Of a stretch of 16,545 bases of DNA, positions 1 through 7,403 are shown piece by piece. Position numbers and translations under genes: made by a program. The notes beneath the pieces were generated by a model that searched no databases, was not told the DNA's origin, and saw only the letters and a list, made by a program, of their open reading frames with translations. Origin of the DNA: Ignavibacteria bacterium UBA5771 (GTDB lineage Bacteria; Bacteroidota; Ignavibacteria; Kapaibacteriales; UBA2268); the NCBI GenBank assembly GCA_002418685.1, contig DIEP01000122.1, forward strand, positions 17,039 to 33,583, read 5' to 3'. The number at the start of each line of letters is the position of its first letter. Position 1 is the first letter of the stretch.

Positions 1-482
1 AGCGTAGGTATTTGATATTTCTCAGAAAAATCATAAGCATAATGCACCATATCGTAAGCTTCTTGTTGGTCGTGTGGTTCAAGTATTGGGATCATTGCGA
101 AATTGCCATAATATCTTGAATCCTGTTCATTCTGTGATGAGTGCATTGATGGGTCATCGGCTGCGACAATTATTAAACCTCCATTTGCTCCCGTAATTGC
201 TGAATTCATAAATGGATCAGCCGCTACATTTAACCCGACATGCTTCATACAAGCCATTGCTCGTTTTCCAGCGTATGAAATTCCTAAAGCTGCTTCAACA
301 GACGTCTTCTCATTTGCTGTCCATTCCGCAACGATCCCACCTGAACGAGCCTGTTTGGAACGCATAACGTATTCTGTAATTTCAGTTGATGGCGTTCCAG
401 GATAAGCATAAATTGCGCTAATCCCTGCATCTATGGCGGCTTGAGCTATTGCTTCATCGCCTAATAATGGTAAAGTTTTCAT
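1..482 (-). CDS. iorA: Indolepyruvate:ferredoxin oxidoreductase, alpha subunit (N-terminal part, cut by window edge)
   Basis: The enzyme oxidatively decarboxylates aryl pyruvates from aromatic amino acids to aryl-acetyl-CoA, reducing ferredoxin; IorA carries thiamine diphosphate and works with IorB. About 160 N-terminal residues are visible: LLGDEAIAQAAIDAG, then YPGTPSTEI near residue 28, EWTANEK near residue 52 and MKHVGLNVAADP near residue 79. The last two are hallmarks of IorA rather than of the KorA-type 2-oxoacid oxidoreductases, which read YPITPSSEI in the first motif. The ATG at 480-482 has a good Shine-Dalgarno AAGGA four bases upstream (487-491, minus strand). It follows ribF by 17 bases on the same strand, so it may be read from the nusA operon. 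The TPP and ferredoxin-like C-terminal parts lie off the left edge, and iorB would be expected beyond them. The family call is firm; substrate range is inferred. Confidence 0.9.
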   Translation of the reverse strand, partial: MKTLPLLGDEAIAQAAIDAGISAIYAYPGTPSTEITEYVMRSKQARSGGIVAEWTANEKTSVEAALGISYAGKRAMACMKHVGLNVAADPFMNSAITGANGGLIIVAADDPSMHSSQNEQDSRYYGNFAMIPILEPHDQQEAYDMVHYAYDFSEKYQIPT

Positions 483-499
483 TTCTTTCCTTAATCAAT

Positions 500-1450
500 C
501 TATATATTATTTTCATTATGTTCTTGAATGTATTTGCGTGTATATTCCTCGTCTTCCTGCATCCGTTCGATAAGCAAATCGGCATTGGGAAATTTAATTT
601 CTTCACGAATGTAATGCACAAAGAAGACAGTTAATTCACAGTCATAAAGATCTCCATTAAAATCAAGATAATTCACTTCGAGTGTTGGCTTTGTATCATT
701 TGTTAATGTGGGCCTCACTCCGATATTTGCCATTCCATAATATTTGACTCCATCAATTATCGAGTAAACTATATACACACCAAAGGATGGCAATAATTTA
801 TGGATATTTCCGGGCTTTATATTAGCAGTTGGAAAACCAAGATTTGCACCCATTCCTCTGCCAAAAAAAACTTTCCCACGAACAAAATACTCATACCCAA
901 GCATGGAAGTTGCGGCTGAGATATCGCCTGATGTAAGTGCTTTGCGAATCACAGTGCTTGAGACAACTTGCCCATTTAACGAATATGGTGGAATTTGCTC
1001 AATTTCAAATCTACCATTTGATAAATTTTGTAGTAATTCCAAATTTCCCCGGCGATTCCTGCCAAAATTATGATCATGACCAAGAAATATTTTTTGCATA
1101 CCAATTTTCTTTAAAAGAAGTTCTTCGAGAAATTCCTCTGCTTCGATATGTGAAAACTCCGAAGTGAATGGGATTATAAGCACATTTTCAACTCCGAGTT
1201 TTTCCAATAAATATAATCTTTCTTTAATTGTAGTTAAAAGAAATAATTCGGGTTTATCTGCTTTCTTCAACACAATCTGCGGATGCGGTTCGAAAGTGAT
1301 TACAAGTCCCCTTTTATTTAATTGATGGGATTGAGCAACAAGTTTTTCAATAATTATACGATGACCAAGATGCACTCCATCATAAGTTCCCATTGTTAAA
1401 TAAGTTTCAGGATTGAAAGGAATTTCCTCAATTGTTTCGTAGATATTCAT
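500..1450 (-). CDS. ribF: Bifunctional riboflavin kinase / FAD synthetase
   Basis: A cytoplasmic enzyme that phosphorylates riboflavin to FMN and then adenylylates FMN to FAD. The product has 316 residues, the usual length. The N-terminal FAD synthetase (nucleotidyltransferase) domain shows MGTYDGVHLGH at 20-30, HDHNFG at 125-130 and the SSTVIR motif at 164-169. The C-terminal riboflavin kinase domain shows GFPTAN at 205-210 and a TLEVNYLDFNGDLY segment around 256-269, where the conserved catalytic glutamate region lies. It starts at an ATG 56 bases after truB and is followed 17 bases later by iorA. The truB-ribF order is the common bacterial one, at the end of the nusA-infB operon. No flavin (FMN) riboswitch is visible, consistent with an internal operon position. 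Confidence 0.96.
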   Translation of the reverse strand: MNIYETIEEIPFNPETYLTMGTYDGVHLGHRIIIEKLVAQSHQLNKRGLVITFEPHPQIVLKKADKPELFLLTTIKERLYLLEKLGVENVLIIPFTSEFSHIEAEEFLEELLLKKIGMQKIFLGHDHNFGRNRRGNLELLQNLSNGRFEIEQIPPYSLNGQVVSSTVIRKALTSGDISAATSMLGYEYFVRGKVFFGRGMGANLGFPTANIKPGNIHKLLPSFGVYIVYSIIDGVKYYGMANIGVRPTLTNDTKPTLEVNYLDFNGDLYDCELTVFFVHYIREEIKFPNADLLIERMQEDEEYTRKYIQEHNENNI

Positions 1451-1506
1451 AAAAAGAAAATTGATAAAAAACTAAATTATAATATAAAAGTGAATAAAAC
1501 AATAGA

Positions 1507-2247
1507 TTATTTAGAAGTATATTGATTTTCTTTAAAATTCTGAAAATTTGTAGTAAAATCTTTGATAGTCAGTGCATCATTTAATTGATAATCTCCAATT
1601 GAAACTCTCCTCAAACTGTAAAGATAGGAAGGAATATTAAATTGATTACCGAAATCGCGGGCAAAACTGCGTAAATAAAATCCTTTTGATACTTTTATAT
1701 AAAATTGAATATAAGGCAATTCAATTTTTGTGATTGTAAAATCATAAATTTCGACAGATTGAGGCTCCAACTCTATATCTGAATTATTTCGTGCATATTG
1801 ATATGCTCTTTTGCCGCCAATCCTTTTTGCAGAATGGAGCGGTGGTATTTGCTGTATTTTACCATGAAATTTATCTGCTGATTTAAGGATTTGCTCTTCA
1901 GGAATAGAAGAAATATCGCAGGTTGATTCTTCGGGTGTTTCTCTATCGAAGGATTTTGTTGTGGCTCCGAGTTTGATGGTGCCCGTATAAGCTTTGCTTT
2001 CAATTATTAAATCGCTAATTAATTTAGTATACTTATTGCAAGCAATTATCATCAGCCCGGTTGCAAGTGGATCGAGAGTACCACTATGCCCGATTTTTTT
2101 AATATGAGTATGAGATTTGATGATTCCAAGGACTTCGTTAGATGTGATTCCTTCGTATTTATCAATAAGAATAAATCCACCCTCTTCTTGAGTTTGCAAG
2201 AACCAATCAGCAAAATTATTGATGCTCTGGCTCGTGAGAATGTTCAT
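1507..2247 (-). CDS. truB: tRNA pseudouridine(55) synthase TruB
   Basis: Converts uridine 55 in the T-loop of tRNAs to pseudouridine. From the ATG at 2247 the product has 246 residues. The catalytic aspartate is D59 in SGTLDPLATG (residues 55-64). GGFILIDKYEGITSNE (23-38) is the usual opening of the catalytic fold, and SKGFYLRSFARDFG further on is the conserved active-site wall segment. The C-terminal part is short, with no large PUA domain, as is common in Bacteroidota. An in-frame TTG at 2262 would add five residues. I prefer the ATG because neither has a clear Shine-Dalgarno sequence and the extra residues are not part of the fold. Either start overlaps the end of rbfA (32 or 47 bases), suggesting translational coupling. 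ribF follows 56 bases downstream. Confidence 0.94.
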   Translation of the reverse strand: MNILTSQSINNFADWFLQTQEEGGFILIDKYEGITSNEVLGIIKSHTHIKKIGHSGTLDPLATGLMIIACNKYTKLISDLIIESKAYTGTIKLGATTKSFDRETPEESTCDISSIPEEQILKSADKFHGKIQQIPPLHSAKRIGGKRAYQYARNNSDIELEPQSVEIYDFTITKIELPYIQFYIKVSKGFYLRSFARDFGNQFNIPSYLYSLRRVSIGDYQLNDALTIKDFTTNFQNFKENQYTSK

Positions 2248-2593
2248 TGTCGGATTCTTCAACTTTTTTAATTAGGGATTGGATATGTTCCATTTCATCA
2301 AGAGTGTCATCCATAAAAAATTTAATGTCGGGAACAATTCGTAATCTCATATTTTTTGCAATTAGTTGCTTAAAATGATTTTTATTTATATTCAAATATT
2401 TAATAATTTCTAAAGGAGTGAGATTAGAATTATAGCTGCTTATATATATTTTCGCACTTGAAAAATCTTTTGAGACTACCACAGAAGAAACACTTACTAT
2501 TCCATTTCCTAATTCGAAAGTAGCCCTCTGAATTTCATCAGAAACAATTTTTCTAATCTCTTTCCCAATGCGTTCTGATCTATGACTTTCCAT
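2216..2593 (-). CDS. rbfA: 30S ribosome-binding factor A
   Basis: A small KH-like protein that binds the 30S subunit and helps mature the 5' end of 16S rRNA, notably in the cold. The product has 125 residues, a normal length. It begins with SHRSERIGKEIRKIVSDEIQ, the typical RbfA first helix, and includes VSKDFSSAKIYISSYN and MRLRIVPDIKFFMDDT, the conserved strand and the segment near the C-terminal helix. The tail is acidic and His-rich (ESDNEHSHEPEHQ). Only one base separates it from the infB stop. Its Shine-Dalgarno AAAAGGAAA sits inside the last infB codons, so it is almost surely co-transcribed and coupled. The 3' end overlaps truB. Confidence 0.95.
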   Translation of the reverse strand: MESHRSERIGKEIRKIVSDEIQRATFELGNGIVSVSSVVVSKDFSSAKIYISSYNSNLTPLEIIKYLNINKNHFKQLIAKNMRLRIVPDIKFFMDDTLDEMEHIQSLIKKVEESDNEHSHEPEHQ

Positions 2594-2594
2594 T

Positions 2595-5500
2595 CTAATT
2601 CAATTTCCTTTTAATTTCATTAATCTTGTATGATTCTATCGTATCGCCAATTTGGAGGTCATTGAATCCTGAAATTTGAATACCGCATTCAAATCCTGCA
2701 TCGATTTCACGAGCATCGTCTTTTCCACGCTTCAATGAAGAAATATGACCTGAAAAAATAATTAATCCATCCCGAAGCACTCGTATCTTATCACTCTTCA
2801 AGATTTTACCCATTTGCATATAGCAACCCGCAATTGTCCCAATTTTAGAAATTTTAAATAGCTGACGGACTTCTGCTATTCCCGTAGTTTCTTCTTGATA
2901 TTCAGGAGTAAGCAGACCTTCAAGTGCTAACTGTATTTCATTCAAGCAGTCATAAATTATATTATAATTTCTAATATCAACTTTTTCATTTTCAGCAATT
3001 TTACGAGCATTTGGATCTGTACTAACATTGAATCCGATAATAACTGCTTCAGATGCTGCTGCGAGCATAACGTCTGTTTCAGAAATAGTTCCAACGCCTT
3101 TATGTAAAATATTTACTCGCACTTCATCATTGCTCAATTTCAAAATAGAATCGCTCAATGCCTCGGCAGACCCAGAGACATCGGCTTTGAGTATAAGATT
3201 GAGATCTTTGACTTTACCTTCTTGAATCCTTTGAGAAATTTGGTCAAGCGAGATGCTTCTAACTTGTCTCAATTCTTGCTCTCGTTTTAATCTCGCTCGT
3301 TCAGTAGCAATATTTCTTGCTTCAATTTCATTTTCAACAGCTCGGAAATTATCTCCTGCTTGTGGTAGAGTATTGAATCCAACCACAAGAACGGGATCTG
3401 ATGGACCAGCACTTTCCACACGTTTTTCTCTTTCATCAAGTATGGCACGAACTTTTCCATAAGAATTTCCTGAAACAAACGGGTCCGATATGTTCAAAGT
3501 TCCATTTAATATGATTACAGTTGCAACAGGACCAAATCCTTTTTTCATTACAGCTTCAATAATTGTTCCAACAGCTTGACGGTGCGGGTTTGCTTTCAAA
3601 TCAAGCACATCTGCTTCAACTAATATTTTCTCGAGTAATAAATCGACATTCTGACCAAATTTTGCAGATATTTCAATTGATTGCACTTTGCCACCCCATT
3701 CTTCAACGAGAACTCCTTGATTAGCGAGTTGCTGCCGAATTCTATCGGGATTGGCATCGGGTTTATCCACTTTATTTATTGCTACAATTATTGGAACACC
3801 CGCTGCGCGTGCATGGCTTATAGCTTCGATTGTTTGGGGCATTACGCTATCGTCTGCTGCCACAACAAGCACAACAATATCAGTAACCTGTGCTCCTCTT
3901 GCGCGCATAGCTGTGAAGGCAGCATGACCGGGAGTATCGAGGAATGTAATTTGCCTTCCATTATCCAATTCCACTTGATAAGCCCCAATGTGCTGAGTGA
4001 TTCCACCTGCTTCGCCCGCCACAATATTTGATTGCCTGATGAAATCCAATAGAGTAGTCTTTCCATGATCAACATGTCCCATTATAGTCACAATTGGAGC
4101 GCGTGGCAAAAGATCATCTTCATTATCAACAATCTCAATTTCATTTTCATTAATTGCTTCTTGAAATTCCACTTTGAATCCAAAATCTTCAGCAATGAGC
4201 ATTATTGTATCTTTATCCAATCTTTGATTAATTGTGACCATTAGATCCATTTGCATACATTTAAGGATAATTTGATTCGGATTCAGATCCATCATCCTTG
4301 CAAGATCCGCAGTTGTAGCAAATTCTGTGATTTCCATCACATTGGCTCTCTCCTGCTCTTTTTGCTGCCTTGTGAATTCTTTTTCTTCCTTTTCGGTACG
4401 CTTCTTTTGTCTGATACGAGCTTTGGTTGTTTGCATTTGCATCGTTTCAAGGTCAGCAAATGTTTCTTTTACAGCACGCTGCACATCTTCTTCGCTTATT
4501 TGCTCGCGAATAGATTTTTTATGTTTTTTGACAAATTTTTCTTCTTTTATCTTGCTTTTGTCCTTGACTTTTAATTTCAGAGGAGCTTTAGCTACTATTT
4601 CTGTTTCATCAGTGAAAAGTGGTTTCTTTGTTTTATCTTTTCTTCTATAAATAACGTCTTGGTCTTTGGCAACTTGTTGAGATGCAAGGGTAATTTGAAG
4701 TGGAGCCCGAGGAGAAGATTTTGCTTCAAAAGGTTTTCTATCAGTTGTTCTTGGCTTTGGACGAGTTGAATCATCTTGACTTTGAGTGCTGCGATTTCTT
4801 GTATCTCTCTCGCGGAAAACTCTGCGTTCGCTTGGTTTATTCCTATTTTCTTGTAGTTCTTGCTTTGATTCCCGTTCTTGCTTTTCTTTTTCTAAATCGA
4901 TTTTACCAACAATAGTCAATCCACGAAGCTTTGGTGCTTCTCCGGCGGCTACCTCAATGACCTTTTGCCTTTTCTTTTTTATCTTTTCTATTTGAGGCTC
5001 AGATTTTTCTTTTTCTATGGCATTTGCAGCGGGCTTTTCAAATTTGGGTTCAATTATTGGCTTTTCCTTGTGCTTTTGGTGTTCATCGTCAGTTTCTTTT
5101 GGTGTTGTAATCTTTTTTTCTTTAGGTTTAGCTTCTTCTTTAACTTCGGCAGATATATTTTCCTCAACACTAATAATTTCGCTTTTTTCCTTTTCCAGAT
5201 TCACTTCTGGTTGATTGTCCTCTTTCTCTGTGAGCACCTCGCTTTTGGGCAGTTTCTCATTATGTTCTTTCTGTTTTGATTTCTTTGGTTCAGTTGGTTT
5301 TTCTTTGATTGATTCTGCTACAGGAGGTTTAATTTCTTCGACAATTTGTTGTATGCTTGGTTCTTCTTCTTTCTTTTTGACTTCTTCTGGTTTAATTTCT
5401 GGTGCTGCAGTTTCTTTGTGAATTATTGGTTCGGGTTTAGTTTCTGCTTTGACTTCGGGAATATGAGAGACGGGTTCTTGTTTTTTTGGTAATTCTAGTT

Positions 5501-5846
5501 CGATAGGTCTAATAGGCACTTTATCAACAACTGCCGGGGTTGGCTGTTGAACCGATTTGTTATGTGACGGAATTTCGACTTCAATTGGTTGAGTCGGTTG
5601 TGGCTCAGCACCTGCCACGTTTCGTAATATATTGTTCTTTTCTAATTTTTCACGAACCTTTTGGCGACTTGATATGTCCTTCTTGAATTTTTCGCGAACA
5701 AGTTCTGCCATTTCCTCGGGTATTGCAGTAGTCGGTTTATTTGGCACGTCATACCCTTTGGAATGCAAAAATTCCACTATATCTTCGAGAATTCTACCTG
5801 TCTCGCTTGCCAGTTTTAATAATTTTATAGTTTGCTCAGCCGCCAT
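2595..5846 (-). CDS. infB: Translation initiation factor IF-2
   Basis: A GTPase that brings initiator fMet-tRNA to the 30S subunit and promotes 50S joining. The product has 1083 residues, long for the family because of a large N-terminal extension. Residues 1-55 form a first IF2_N-like helical module (IKLLKLASETGRILEDIVEF). Residues from about 60 to 500 are low-complexity, rich in Lys, Glu and Pro, then Arg. A second IF2_N module lies near 505-560. The GTPase motifs are intact: GHVDHGKT at 590-597, DTPGH at 637-641 and NKVDK at 691-695. Beta-barrel domains and the tRNA-binding C-terminal domain follow (AGCYMQMGKILKSDKIRVLR, FECGIQISGFNDLQIGD). The ATG at 5846 has an A-rich leader without Shine-Dalgarno. 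It lies about 120 bases after nusA and one base before rbfA. Several open frames on the other strand inside the repetitive N-terminal part are shadows. Confidence 0.98.
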   Translation of the reverse strand: MAAEQTIKLLKLASETGRILEDIVEFLHSKGYDVPNKPTTAIPEEMAELVREKFKKDISSRQKVREKLEKNNILRNVAGAEPQPTQPIEVEIPSHNKSVQQPTPAVVDKVPIRPIELELPKKQEPVSHIPEVKAETKPEPIIHKETAAPEIKPEEVKKKEEEPSIQQIVEEIKPPVAESIKEKPTEPKKSKQKEHNEKLPKSEVLTEKEDNQPEVNLEKEKSEIISVEENISAEVKEEAKPKEKKITTPKETDDEHQKHKEKPIIEPKFEKPAANAIEKEKSEPQIEKIKKKRQKVIEVAAGEAPKLRGLTIVGKIDLEKEKQERESKQELQENRNKPSERRVFRERDTRNRSTQSQDDSTRPKPRTTDRKPFEAKSSPRAPLQITLASQQVAKDQDVIYRRKDKTKKPLFTDETEIVAKAPLKLKVKDKSKIKEEKFVKKHKKSIREQISEEDVQRAVKETFADLETMQMQTTKARIRQKKRTEKEEKEFTRQQKEQERANVMEITEFATTADLARMMDLNPNQIILKCMQMDLMVTINQRLDKDTIMLIAEDFGFKVEFQEAINENEIEIVDNEDDLLPRAPIVTIMGHVDHGKTTLLDFIRQSNIVAGEAGGITQHIGAYQVELDNGRQITFLDTPGHAAFTAMRARGAQVTDIVVLVVAADDSVMPQTIEAISHARAAGVPIIVAINKVDKPDANPDRIRQQLANQGVLVEEWGGKVQSIEISAKFGQNVDLLLEKILVEADVLDLKANPHRQAVGTIIEAVMKKGFGPVATVIILNGTLNISDPFVSGNSYGKVRAILDEREKRVESAGPSDPVLVVGFNTLPQAGDNFRAVENEIEARNIATERARLKREQELRQVRSISLDQISQRIQEGKVKDLNLILKADVSGSAEALSDSILKLSNDEVRVNILHKGVGTISETDVMLAAASEAVIIGFNVSTDPNARKIAENEKVDIRNYNIIYDCLNEIQLALEGLLTPEYQEETTGIAEVRQLFKISKIGTIAGCYMQMGKILKSDKIRVLRDGLIIFSGHISSLKRGKDDAREIDAGFECGIQISGFNDLQIGDTIESYKINEIKRKLN

Positions 5847-5966
5847 AATTTGTTGTTTTCTAAATTAATACTTTTTTGTCATCCTTATCGAATGATTTTT
5901 TAATAAATTTAATTTTATGTCTAATTGAACCAAACTTAGCATTTATCAACAAGACATAATTTATAT

Positions 5967-7286
5967 TTATTCAATTTTGCTCTCTAAATTTTCAATATAT
6001 TCAGGGTCTTCCTCTTCATCGAATTCAGACAATATAATACTTCTCAATTCCTTGATGTTCTCCTTATTCAACCCTTCAATTTCCAATAATTTACCAGAAT
6101 CTGTATCGAGAAATTCTCTTGCAGATTTCACGTTATTTTCTAAAAGTTTGTTAATGAGAGATTCGCCAAATTCCTCTTTGAATTCAGTAATATCAATATC
6201 TTCAACACCTTCTTTAATCAAAGTTAAAGAATAACCCGTTAATTGCGAAGCTAATCTAATGTTCTGGCCATTAATACCAATTGCAAGTGGAACTTGATCC
6301 TCTGAAACAATGATATTTGCGGACCTTGCAGCAGGAAATACTTGAATTTCTTTTACCCTTGCTGGTTGCATTGCCCTTTGAATAAAAATTACGGGATCTT
6401 CGCTATATTCAATTAAATCTATATTTTCATTGCTCAGTTCTCGAACTATGGAATGAATCCTGACACCCTTCATACCAACGCATGCTCCCACAGGGTCTAC
6501 TCTCTCATCAGATGATTGCACTGCCACCTTTGAACGTCTGCCTGGATCCCGCGCAATTGCTTTGATCTGGATTAACCCATCATAAATTTCAGGAATTTCT
6601 ATTTCAAATAAACGTTCAAGAAATTTTTCATTCGACCTCGAAAGCACTATTTCAGGCAATCCTGATGGACCGTTCTTGCGGACAGCCTTAATTACAGCTT
6701 TAATTGCCTGATTCTTTCTATATCGAGTCGACTCGCTAGGGATCTGCTCTTCTCTCGGCATATGCATCTCGATTTTATTATGCATAATCAAGAGATCATT
6801 CTTTCTAATTTGATAAATTTCCCCTATAACTACTTCGCCAACTTTCGCCGCATATTCGTTAAATATATTATTTTTTTCTATCTCTTTAATTCTCTGAGTC
6901 AGGCTCTGAGTGGCAAGAGTTATAAGTCTCCTCCCAAAACTTTCACTGATTGAATCAAGCGTGATGGCAATTGCATAATCATCGCCAACCTCATATTGTT
7001 CATCGGGAGATTGGTTAGCTTCCTCGAGTGATATTTCAGTTTCGGGATCCAAAACTTCTTCCACTACCGTTTTTGTCAGGTAAATCTCAACATCGCCTCT
7101 CTCCATATTGACGATTATCTCGAAATTTGCTTGATTCCCATATTTTTTCTTGATTAAAAGAGAAAAAGTATCCTCGATTATTCCTTGCAGCAAATCCTTA
7201 TCAATACCCTTCACTTTTGCCATCTCGGTAAAAGCTTCGATGATTTCCTGCTTATTGATAGGCTGTTTTTTTCTTAATTTTGCCAT
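5967..7286 (-). CDS. nusA: Transcription termination/antitermination factor NusA
   Basis: Binds RNA polymerase and nascent RNA, and modulates pausing, termination and antitermination. The product has 439 residues: the polymerase-binding N-terminal domain (about 1-140), an S1 domain (about 148-212, AAKVGEVVIGEIYQIRKND), KH1 (about 240-305, with VDPVGACVGMKGVRI) and KH2 (about 306-360, with the GxxG-type loop IGINGQNI). A short acidic tail (about 370-439) contains one helix-hairpin-helix-like stretch, EFLDTDSGKLLEIEGL. The two acidic repeats of the E. coli protein are absent, as usual outside Gammaproteobacteria. It is the first gene of the operon. Its ATG has no Shine-Dalgarno sequence, and a promoter-like element and a hairpin/T-tract lie just upstream. 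rimP, often the preceding gene, is missing here; the next gene upstream is the divergent gcdH. Confidence 0.97.
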   Translation of the reverse strand: MAKLRKKQPINKQEIIEAFTEMAKVKGIDKDLLQGIIEDTFSLLIKKKYGNQANFEIIVNMERGDVEIYLTKTVVEEVLDPETEISLEEANQSPDEQYEVGDDYAIAITLDSISESFGRRLITLATQSLTQRIKEIEKNNIFNEYAAKVGEVVIGEIYQIRKNDLLIMHNKIEMHMPREEQIPSESTRYRKNQAIKAVIKAVRKNGPSGLPEIVLSRSNEKFLERLFEIEIPEIYDGLIQIKAIARDPGRRSKVAVQSSDERVDPVGACVGMKGVRIHSIVRELSNENIDLIEYSEDPVIFIQRAMQPARVKEIQVFPAARSANIIVSEDQVPLAIGINGQNIRLASQLTGYSLTLIKEGVEDIDITEFKEEFGESLINKLLENNVKSAREFLDTDSGKLLEIEGLNKENIKELRSIILSEFDEEEDPEYIENLESKIE

Positions 7287-7304
7287 CTTAAAAAATATTA
7301 TTTG

Positions 7305-7326
7305 AAAAAAAAAAGGCTTTTGCCCT
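7305..7326 (-). terminator. Small hairpin plus T10 in the nusA leader (possible attenuator)
   Basis: Read on the minus strand, AGGGC (7326-7322), loop AAAA and GCCTT (7317-7313) make a stem of three G-C pairs, one G-U and one A-U pair. The T run is ten bases long (7314-7305), so its first two bases belong to the stem. The run ends 18 bases before the nusA ATG, and the hairpin starts about 12 bases after the promoter-like TAATTTTG. This has the shape of an intrinsic terminator in the untranslated leader of a gene for a termination factor, so autoregulation is an attractive inference. The stem is short, which makes strong termination doubtful; it may instead cause pausing or polymerase slippage on the T run. 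Confidence 0.35.
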
Positions 7327-7337
7327 ATTTATTTTCA

Positions 7338-7368
7338 CAAAATTAATATTATTTCGTCAAATAACAAT
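7338..7368 (-). promoter_or_regulatory. Bacteroidota-type promoter for the nusA operon
   Basis: On the minus strand, ATTG (7368-7365), exactly 19 bases, then TAATTTTG (7345-7338). This fits the known Bacteroidota primary-sigma consensus, TTTG at -33 and TAnnTTTG at -7: the -7 box is perfect and the -33 box has its last three bases right. Transcription would start near 7332, giving a leader of about 45 bases to the nusA ATG. It lies in the short divergent spacer with gcdH. No equally good element was found for gcdH on the other strand. Confidence 0.6.
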
Positions 7369-7393
7369 GTTTACTCATTCTTATAATTGATTT

Positions 7394-7397
7394 GGAG
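7394..7397 (+). promoter_or_regulatory. Shine-Dalgarno GGAG that decides the gcdH start
   Basis: GGAG stands six bases before the ATG at 7404. The longest open frame begins with a TTG at 7392 that overlaps this site, so the TTG is very unlikely to be the true start. Confidence 0.75.
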
Positions 7398-7403
7398 AAA
7401 AAA

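Noticed and set aside
2248..2262. TTG start adding five residues to truB
   Set aside because: There is a usable ATG at 2247, the extra residues are not part of the fold, and the overlap with rbfA would only grow. Not excluded.
4251..5421. Several Phe/Ser-rich plus-strand open frames
   Set aside because: They are the reverse reading of the Lys/Glu-rich part of infB; the composition is explained by that, and they overlap each other in different frames.
7382..7387. TATAAT in front of gcdH
   Set aside because: No -35 element at the proper distance, and transcription would start at or after the ribosome-binding site; probably chance in AT-rich DNA.
7392..7403. TTG start adding four residues to gcdH
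   Set aside because: The TTG overlaps the Shine-Dalgarno GGAG that serves the ATG at 7404.
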